43,996 bases of DNA from CAYQDR01 sp964416315. Its GTDB lineage: Bacteria > Methylomirabilota > Methylomirabilia > Rokubacteriales > DASRDR01. Of the stretch, positions 38,502-43,996 are shown piece after piece. The DNA is taken from NCBI GenBank assembly GCA_964416315.1, contig CAYQDR010000025.1, positions 1 through 43,996 of the forward strand, read 5' to 3'. Position numbers and translations under genes: made by a program. Every line of letters starts with the position of its first letter. Within the stretch, counting starts at the first letter, position 1. The notes under the pieces are model-generated. The model had not been told where the DNA came from and searched no databases. It was given only the letters and a program-made list of their open reading frames with translations.

Positions 38502-38879
38502 ATGAAGCTGGTCCTCGTGATCTTCCACGAGATCTACCGCGAGCGGATCCGGGATCTCCTCGAGGCGCTGGGGGTGCCCGGCTTCACGGAGTTCCGGGAG
38601 CTCGGCGGCCGCGGCGAGACCGGCCGGCGGTACGACACGAGCATCTGGCCCGGGCGGAACGCCGCCGTCATGACGGTGGTGGAGGCCGCTCAGGCCGAGC
38701 GCGTGGTCAAGGAGCTGCGGGCCTTCAAGGAAGGGCTCGGGACCGCCGCCCGCCCGGGCGGCATCAAGCTGTTCGTCCTGCCCGTGGAGGCGGCGGCCTG
38801 CCGGGCCCGGACTGATGTTCCCTCTCCCCCGCCGGGGGAGAGGGCCAGCGTGAGGGGGCGTCTACCCGCTCTTCGCTAG
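38502..38879 (+). CDS. PII-like small regulatory protein
   Basis: 125 residues; the first 95 or so have the beta-alpha-beta pattern of the PII/DUF3240-type ferredoxin-like fold (LVLVIFHEIYRERIRDLLEALGVPGFTEF, a variable loop, then AAVMTVVEAAQAERVVKELRAFKEG, KLFVLPVE). Such proteins often sense metals or metabolites. The last 28 residues come from a CCCTCTCCCC repeat and are unlikely to matter. It overlaps etfA tail to tail by 18 bases. Assignment to a specific family is tentative. Confidence 0.65.
   Translation: MKLVLVIFHEIYRERIRDLLEALGVPGFTEFRELGGRGETGRRYDTSIWPGRNAAVMTVVEAAQAERVVKELRAFKEGLGTAARPGGIKLFVLPVEAAACRARTDVPSPPPGERASVRGRLPALR
38820..38858 (+). repeat. CCCTCTCCCC-type dispersed hairpin repeat, copy 3
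   Basis: CCCTCTCCCCC / GGGGGAGAGGG hairpin plus the CCAGCGTGAGGGGG tail. It is translated as the C-terminus of the PII-like gene and could serve as the terminator between convergent genes. Confidence 0.75.
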
Positions 38880-39836
38880 CCGGATCGCGACAGTGAGGGC
38901 GGGAATGACCGCGTGCAGGTCGCCGATGATGGCGTAATCGGCCTTGGCGACGATCGGCGCATCGGGATCGGTGTTGATGACGAGGATGCGCCTGGCCCCC
39001 TTGCAGCCGACCAGGTGCTGGATCGCGCCGCTCACCCCGCAGGCGATGTAGAGCTCGGGGGCGATCCGGGTCCCGGTCTGGCCGACCTGATCCGCGTGCG
39101 GGCGCCAGCCGAGGCTCGTGGCCACCCGCGAGCAGCCGACCGCCGCGTCCAGGAGCCGCGCCAGCTCCTCGAGGATCTTGAAGCCCTCGGCGCTCCCGAC
39201 GCCGCGCCCGCCGCTGACCACGATGCGCGCGTCCGTCAGCGAGACCGCGCTCCGGGTCGGCGCGATCCGTCCGGTCACCCGCACCCGCAGGTCGGCGTCC
39301 GTGAGCGCGGGCGTGACCGCGTGCAGCGCGACGGCCGCGGCGGCGGGCGCCTCCTCGGCCGGGACCGCGTGCGGGGCCACGGTCAGGAGCTTCACCGCCC
39401 CGGGAAGCCGCGCCTCCTCCAGGAGGCTCCCGCCCCAGCGGAGCCGGGTGACGAGGTAGGGTTCGCCGGGCTCGACCTCCGTGCAGTTGGCTGCCATCGG
39501 CAGCCCGGTCCGCGCCGCCACGTGCGCCATGACCTCGTTGCCGCGATCGGTGGCAGCCGCGAGGACCGCCTGCGGGCGGTCGGCCTCGATGAGCCCCACG
39601 ACGCTCCGCGCCCAGGCCCCCGGGGCGTACTCCTGCAGCCGCGCGTCCTCGACGAGGTGGACGGCGGAGACCCCGTACGCCGCCAGCCGGGCGGCGAGGG
39701 GCCGCGCCTCCGGGCCGAGGAGGACGGCGTGAAGCGGCACGTCCAGGCGGTGCGCGAGGCGCCGCCCGAGCGTGAGCATCTCGAGCGAGCGCTCGTCGAG
39801 TCGGCCGGGGTCGTGCTCGACCAGCCCCAGAATCAC
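38862..39836 (-). CDS. etfA: Electron transfer flavoprotein, alpha subunit
   Basis: 324 residues from GTG 39836, one base after the etfB stop. The C-terminal FAD-binding domain has VVSGGRGVGSAEGF, LGWRPHADQVGQTGTRIAPELYIACGVSGAIQHLVG and ILVINTDPDAPIVAKADY, all standard. With EtfB it accepts electrons from flavoprotein dehydrogenases and delivers them to the quinone pool through ETF:quinone oxidoreductase. The dimethylglycine-dehydrogenase-like gene upstream is a natural electron donor. Confidence 0.95.
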   Translation of the reverse strand: MILGLVEHDPGRLDERSLEMLTLGRRLAHRLDVPLHAVLLGPEARPLAARLAAYGVSAVHLVEDARLQEYAPGAWARSVVGLIEADRPQAVLAAATDRGNEVMAHVAARTGLPMAANCTEVEPGEPYLVTRLRWGGSLLEEARLPGAVKLLTVAPHAVPAEEAPAAAAVALHAVTPALTDADLRVRVTGRIAPTRSAVSLTDARIVVSGGRGVGSAEGFKILEELARLLDAAVGCSRVATSLGWRPHADQVGQTGTRIAPELYIACGVSGAIQHLVGCKGARRILVINTDPDAPIVAKADYAIIGDLHAVIPALTVAIRLAKSG

Positions 39837-39837
39837 G

Positions 39838-40602
39838 CTACAGCAGTCCCAGCCCGCGCAGGACCTCGACCGCCCGCGGCGCGGCCTCCGGACCCCGGCC
39901 CAGGATCTCGACCTGGCTGCTCCGCTCCGTCGCCGGCTTGAGCCGCAGTTTCGTGAGGCCGTCCCCGCGCCACTCCGGCCGGATCCGCTCGATGACCTGC
40001 TTCTTCGCCCGGAGCCGTCCGGGGAGCGACGGGTAGCGAGGCAGGTTGAGGCCTTCCTTGACCGTCAGCACGGCGGGCAGCGGGACCTCGAAGACCTCCC
40101 AGCCACCCGCCGCCTCCCGCTTCGCGGTCGCGCGCCCGTCCCGGACCTCCAGCGCCTTCACCCCGGTCACGCACGGGAGGTCCAGGGCGTGGGCCACGCG
40201 GATCCCGACCTGGTAGTCGCCCGTGTCCGCGGCCTCGTTGCCGAAGAGCAGGAGGTCGCCGGCGAGGCCGGCGGCCCGCCGCGCGCGGATCGCGTCCGCG
40301 ATCGCCGCCGCCGTCGCCATCGGGTCCCACTCGTGGCCGTCGGTCTCCAGCAGCACCGCGCGCTCGATGCCGAGCGCCATGGCGTCGCGGAGCTGCTCGA
40401 TGGCCGCCTCCGGCCCGAGCGTCAGCACGGTACTGGTCCCTCCGTGCGCGGCGACCAGCCGGACGGCCTCCTCGACCGCGCACTCCTCGTGCGGGCTCAT
40501 CGTGAAGGCGAGGTGGCGGGTGTCGATCTCCTGCGCGTCGGGGGTCAGCGTGATCTTGCCGGCGACAGCCGGGACGCGCTTGATGCACACGAGGACGTTC
40601 AT
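39838..40602 (-). CDS. etfB: Electron transfer flavoprotein, beta subunit
   Basis: 254 residues from ATG 40602. NVLVCIKRVPAVAGKITLTPDA, ECAVEEAVRL and the AMP-binding loop region LLFGNEAADTGDYQVGIRVAHALDLP are conserved EtfB features. Forms a heterodimer with EtfA. Its ribosome-binding region and start codon lie at the end of the GCGGGGGTGCGGGGGGT repeat, exactly as for the PFOR gene at 17955. In-frame sequence upstream of 40602 is repeat-derived and not part of the protein. Confidence 0.95.
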   Translation of the reverse strand: MNVLVCIKRVPAVAGKITLTPDAQEIDTRHLAFTMSPHEECAVEEAVRLVAAHGGTSTVLTLGPEAAIEQLRDAMALGIERAVLLETDGHEWDPMATAAAIADAIRARRAAGLAGDLLLFGNEAADTGDYQVGIRVAHALDLPCVTGVKALEVRDGRATAKREAAGGWEVFEVPLPAVLTVKEGLNLPRYPSLPGRLRAKKQVIERIRPEWRGDGLTKLRLKPATERSSQVEILGRGPEAAPRAVEVLRGLGLL

Positions 40603-40607
40603 TCGAG

Positions 40608-40814
40608 ACCCCCCGCACCCCCGCCCCCTCCCACCCTTCGGGGGGAGGGGCGACGGTGCTGCGCCGCGCCAACCCCCACACTCCTCGGCCACCCGTGCCG
40701 AGTCCCGGCGGGTCCCCCCGCACCCCCGCCCCCTGTTGTTCGGTTCGCCGGGACGGCTCGGGCTCGCGCCCTCGCGATGTCCCGCCCCTCCGGGGGCCTT
40801 CGGGGGGAGCGGGG
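40608..40814 (-). repeat. GCGGGGGTGCGGGGGGT repeat, two copies before etfB
   Basis: Minus-strand copies at 40608-40624 (ends next to the etfB ATG) and 40713-40729. The full-length unit 40713-40814 matches 17851-17949 at about 94%; the copy next to etfB keeps CCCTCCCCCCGAAGG and the G-rich end but lacks the middle. Together they fill the 265-base gap between etfB and the upstream flavoprotein gene. Confidence 0.75.
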
Positions 40815-40867
40815 CACGAGGCTATGGGCGCTGGCCGGCGAGCCGGGGCGTGAGATCTCGACCACGC

Positions 40868-43384
40868 TCACCGCTTCATCCGCGTGTTCTCCGGGTCGAA
40901 GAGGGGCGTCGCCCCGGCGACGGCGACGGTGACCGGATAGCGCTCGCCGAAGTACTCGACGGCCAGCCGCGTGCCCACCCGCGCCTGCTCGGGCGGCAGG
41001 TAGCCCATCAGGAGATACTGGCCCACGGAGGGGCCGGAGCCGGCGCTGGTCACGTAGGACCGGCGTCCCTTGCGGTCCACGAGTGGTGCACCCTCGGGCG
41101 TGAGGATCGGCTCCCGCCCGAGCATGTAGCGCGGGGTTCCCGACGCGGAGCGGTGGCTGTCCACGGTGAGCGTGCAGAGCACGGCCGCCGGCGGCTCGGC
41201 CCGCTGGCGGAGGTAGGCCTCCTTCCCGATGAACGCCTGGGGCTTCACCGTGGGCCGGGCCAGGCCGGCCTCGACCAGGTCGTACTCCTGCTCCAGCTCG
41301 TTGCCGTACGCCCGGTACCCCTTCTCGAGCCGCCCGGTGGTGCCATAGACGCCGATCCCGACGGGCACCACCCCGTGCGCCCGCCCGGCCTCCCACAGGA
41401 CGTCCCAGAGCCGCTGGCCCTGCTCGATCGGCGCGTACAGCTCCCACCCGAGCTCACCCACGTACGAGATCCGCGAGGCCAGGACGGGGACCGGCCCGAT
41501 CGTGATCGGCCGGCAGGTCGCGTACGGGAAGCCCGCGTGCGAGACGTCGTCCCCGGTGACCGCCTGGACCAGGTCCCGGGCCCGCGGCCCCCAGACGCCG
41601 AGGGTGCACCAGGCGGAGGTCACGTCGGCGAGCTGGACCGAGCCGTCGGCGGGGAGGTGGTCCACGAACCACTTCTTGTCCACCATGCCGAGGCCGCCGC
41701 CGGTGACGACGCGGAAGAGGCGCTCGCCGAGCCGCATGACGGTCAGGTCCGCCCTCATCCCGCCGTGGGCGTTGAGGAGCGGCGTGTACACCACGCGGCC
41801 GACGGGGACGTCGATCTGGTTGACCAGCAGCCGCTGCATGTAGTCGAGGGCACCGGGCCCCGCGACGTCGAACACGGCGAACGCGCTGAGGTCCACCATC
41901 GCGACCCGGTCGCGCATCGCCAGGTGCTCGGCGTTGATGATCGGAGACCACCAGCGCGCGTCCCACTCGGCCGGGCGCGGCGTCACGCGGTCCTTGTACT
42001 CCTCGAGGAGCGTCCGGTTCGACTCGTACCAGTGCGGGCGCTCCCACCCCGCGGTCTCGAAGAAGAAGGCGCCGAGCGCCTCCTCCCGCGCGTGGAAGGG
42101 GCTGAGCCGCACCTCCCGGTTGGAAGCCCATTGCTCGGCGGGATGCACGATGCCGTAGGTCTTGTTGTACCCCTCCCGGGTGCGCGCGTGGATGTGCGCC
42201 TTCGCGCGCTGATGGTCGTAGAAGCGGGCGATGTCGGAGCTGTGCGGGTCGATCTCCGGCACGCCGCTCGTCATCCACTCGGCCACCGTCTTGGCGATGC
42301 CGGGCGCCTCCTTGATCCAGATGGCCGCGGCCGCCCAGAGCCCGCGCACCTCGGGGCTCTCGCCGAGGATCGGGGAGCCGTCGGGCGTCAGCGAGAGCAG
42401 CCCGTTGATGGCGAGGCGGATCCCGACGCTCTCGTCGGCGAGGATCTCCGGGAACAGCTCGAGGGCCTGCTCCATCTGCGGGTCGAAGTCCTCCTTCGTG
42501 AAGGGGAGCTGGGTCGGGGACAGGGCCGAGGCCTCGAGCGAGGGGATGTCGTCGGGGTCCACCAGGATCGGCCGGTGGGCGTACGAGCCGATCTCGAACT
42601 CGGCCCCGTGCTGGCGCTCGTACATGTTCGTGTCCATGTCGCGGATGATCGGGTACTCGATCTCGCCCGCCGTCTTCGCAAAGAGCGGCACGGGCCCGAC
42701 GTCGATCATCTGGTGGACCGCCGGGGTCAGCGGGACGGACGCCCCGGCCATGCGCGCGATCCGCGGGCTCCAGATCCCGCAGCAGATCGCCACCACGTCC
42801 GCGCGGATGCTCCCCCGGCTGGTGCGGACGGCCCGCACCCGTCCCTGCTCAACGTCGATCCCGACGATCTCGGCGTTCGGGAAGACGCTCAGCGCGCCCT
42901 GCTGCTGGGCGCGCTCGCGCATCAGCGTCCCGGCGCGGAGGGAGTCGACCACGCCGACCCCGGGGCAGAAGAAGCCGCCCAGGATGATCTTCTCGTTGAT
43001 GAAGGGGATCCGCTGTTTGACCTCGGCCGGCGTGAGCAGCTCGGCCTCTTCCCCCCAGGCCTTCGCCGAGGCGAGCCGGCGCTTCAGCTCCTCGAGCCGC
43101 TCCGCGGTTCGCGCCACCTCGACGCCGCCGCTCTGCGTGAAGACGCCGAGCTCCCGGTACTGCCGGACGCTCTCCTGCGTGAACAGGGTCATCTCCTTCG
43201 AGTGGTCCACCGGGTAGATGAAGTTGGAGGCATGCCCGGTGGACCCGCCCGGGCTGGGGAACGGGCCCTTGTCCAGGAGGACGATCTCTTTCCAGCCGAG
43301 GCGCGCGAGATGGTAGGCGAGGCTGTTGCCGACGATCCCCGCGCCGATCACCACGACTTGCGCTCGTTCGGGCAGCGTGCTCAT
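40868..43384 (-). CDS. FAD-dependent oxidoreductase/GcvT fusion, dimethylglycine dehydrogenase-like
   Basis: 838 residues from ATG 43384 (RBS GGAGAG). N-terminal DAO-type FAD domain with VVVIGAGIVGNSLAYHLA and GSTGHASNFIYP, where the His may be the covalent FAD site as in dimethylglycine dehydrogenase. A middle FAO_M-type region (about 380-440) is followed by a folate-binding GcvT domain and its C-terminal barrel (about 460-830; VDLSAFAVFDVAGPGALDYMQRL, YVGELGWELY, IGKEAYLRQ). It should oxidise N-methyl groups of dimethylglycine or sarcosine to methylene-tetrahydrofolate. Directly upstream of etfBA, its likely electron acceptor. Confidence 0.9.
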   Translation of the reverse strand: MSTLPERAQVVVIGAGIVGNSLAYHLARLGWKEIVLLDKGPFPSPGGSTGHASNFIYPVDHSKEMTLFTQESVRQYRELGVFTQSGGVEVARTAERLEELKRRLASAKAWGEEAELLTPAEVKQRIPFINEKIILGGFFCPGVGVVDSLRAGTLMRERAQQQGALSVFPNAEIVGIDVEQGRVRAVRTSRGSIRADVVAICCGIWSPRIARMAGASVPLTPAVHQMIDVGPVPLFAKTAGEIEYPIIRDMDTNMYERQHGAEFEIGSYAHRPILVDPDDIPSLEASALSPTQLPFTKEDFDPQMEQALELFPEILADESVGIRLAINGLLSLTPDGSPILGESPEVRGLWAAAAIWIKEAPGIAKTVAEWMTSGVPEIDPHSSDIARFYDHQRAKAHIHARTREGYNKTYGIVHPAEQWASNREVRLSPFHAREEALGAFFFETAGWERPHWYESNRTLLEEYKDRVTPRPAEWDARWWSPIINAEHLAMRDRVAMVDLSAFAVFDVAGPGALDYMQRLLVNQIDVPVGRVVYTPLLNAHGGMRADLTVMRLGERLFRVVTGGGLGMVDKKWFVDHLPADGSVQLADVTSAWCTLGVWGPRARDLVQAVTGDDVSHAGFPYATCRPITIGPVPVLASRISYVGELGWELYAPIEQGQRLWDVLWEAGRAHGVVPVGIGVYGTTGRLEKGYRAYGNELEQEYDLVEAGLARPTVKPQAFIGKEAYLRQRAEPPAAVLCTLTVDSHRSASGTPRYMLGREPILTPEGAPLVDRKGRRSYVTSAGSGPSVGQYLLMGYLPPEQARVGTRLAVEYFGERYPVTVAVAGATPLFDPENTRMKR

Positions 43385-43824
43385 TGGATCTCTCCGTGTC
43401 TCCCCGTGGCTCGTGGCTCCCGGCGCGTGGGGCACCTCCGAGACGCGAGGAGAGGGTAGCGGAGACTCGGGCCTCCTGCAAGACGGTGTGCGCGCCATCT
43501 CGGTGTGCGGGCCCTGTGGGTGTGACGCGCACCGGAACCGCTCTCCCGCCGTGGGCGGTGGAGCCCGGGGCGCTCACGCCCGGGACCGAGGGCGGCGGGC
43601 CCGCGGGCTGCCGGCGCCGGCGGCGGTAGACGGACGCCGACGGGGGTAAGTGCGCCCCGCCCGCGGCCGGTGATCCGCTCTTGACGCGAGCGTATCCTTC
43701 CGGTGACGCCCCCGCGGGCGCCTCGCGGTCACGCTCGACAGCAAACCCGCGTCGCGAGGACGAGAGCTGGCCGCGTCCCCGCGGGCACGCCGCGTGCTAC
43801 TACTCGGTGGCGCGAGATGCCGTA
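43385..43824. other. Intergenic region without a supported gene
   Basis: About 440 bases between the flavoprotein start and a promoter-like sequence. It must contain the flavoprotein promoter (minus strand). Open frames here have no plausible start signals or recognisable sequence. No sigma-54 element with correct spacing is seen. Confidence 0.4.
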
Positions 43825-43853
43825 TTGCCGAGTGTGGCCGGATGGCTTATCGT
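43825..43853 (+). promoter_or_regulatory. Sigma-70-like promoter
   Basis: TTGCCG and TATCGT separated by exactly 17 bases, 28 bases before ATG 43882. Both hexamers match 4 of 6 consensus positions. Confidence 0.35.
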
Positions 43854-43881
43854 TGTAACCCACCGGGGGGGGAACGCAGGC

Positions 43882-43996
43882 ATGGTCACCCTTCAGTTGC
43901 GCAACCCAGTGTGGTATGACGGCTTCCGCAGTACGGCGCGACCTAAGGGCCCGCGCGACAATAAAATGGACAATTCACAGCAGAACTCTGGAATCA
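43882..43996 (+). CDS. Partial gene at the right edge, unidentified
   Basis: ATG 43882 with a GGGGGGGAA site opens a frame that stays open to the window end (38 codons): MVTLQLRNPVWYDGFRST... then a stretch rich in Asn, Gln and Lys. Base composition drops to a much lower GC than the rest, which could mark a recently acquired gene or mobile element. Too short to identify. Confidence 0.35.
   Translation, partial: MVTLQLRNPVWYDGFRSTARPKGPRDNKMDNSQQNSGI

Noticed and set aside
40223..43459. 1078-codon plus-strand open frame
   Set aside because: Antisense to etfB and the dimethylglycine-dehydrogenase-like gene, both firmly identified; no domain features.
43801..43880. tRNA-like sequence near the right edge
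   Set aside because: Some resemblance to a D-arm, but no acceptor stem or T-arm can be paired.
1..43996. CRISPR arrays, rRNA, tRNA, transposases or integrases
   Set aside because: No regularly spaced repeats, no rRNA or tRNA signature and no recombinase motif were found; the repeats seen are dispersed hairpin elements.

Overview
This 44-kb window is a GC-rich bacterial chromosome segment with tightly packed genes, many ATGA/GTGA overlaps and frequent GTG starts. The content (CuA heme-copper reductase, NrfHA, pyruvate:ferredoxin oxidoreductase, ETF with a dimethylglycine-dehydrogenase-like flavoprotein, sigma-54 regulators, many universal stress proteins) fits a soil or sediment lineage such as Rokubacteria/Methylomirabilota. 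That placement is an inference from gene content; no rRNA or marker gene is present.

Layout. 0-5 kb (minus): a sensor kinase, a sigma-54 response regulator, a degenerate receiver and a secreted cytochrome c/beta-propeller. 5-10 kb (minus): a heme-copper oxidoreductase operon (small membrane subunit, CuA subunit II, subunit I, a second subunit-I-like protein, heme O synthase). The catalytic subunit has Gln where O2 reductases have the active-site Tyr, so NO reduction is a serious alternative. 10-12 kb (plus): nrfHA, ammonia-forming nitrite reductase with a CXXCH active-site heme motif. 12-15 kb (minus): a second kinase/NtrC-type pair. 15-30 kb (plus): a cupredoxin, small Cys-rich proteins of two unrecognised families (A: three paralogues; B: four paralogues), a methyltransferase, a two-gene PFOR with a CBS protein between the halves, a beta-propeller, three universal stress proteins, citrate synthase, a radical SAM/SPASM protein and a PAS-LuxR regulator. 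30-38 kb (minus): Rrf2 regulator, membrane protein, a DsrE/TusD-like protein with an in-frame TGA at the active-site position (probable selenocysteine, with a SECIS-like hairpin), TusC- and TusB-like proteins, an RND exporter, a LolA-like protein and an outer-membrane barrel. 38-43.4 kb: receiver and PII-like genes (plus), then etfA, etfB and a large flavoprotein/GcvT oxidase (minus). The last 600 bp hold a promoter and the start of a gene that leaves the window.

Themes. Four well-matched -24/-12 (sigma-54) promoters precede the cupredoxin, the first family-B gene, a universal stress protein and the lone receiver; two NtrC-type activators are encoded here. The A and B proteins recur beside universal stress proteins and low-oxygen or fermentative enzymes, suggesting an undescribed stress or redox module. 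Three families of dispersed repeats are present, and one of them supplies the Shine-Dalgarno region and start codon of two unrelated genes.
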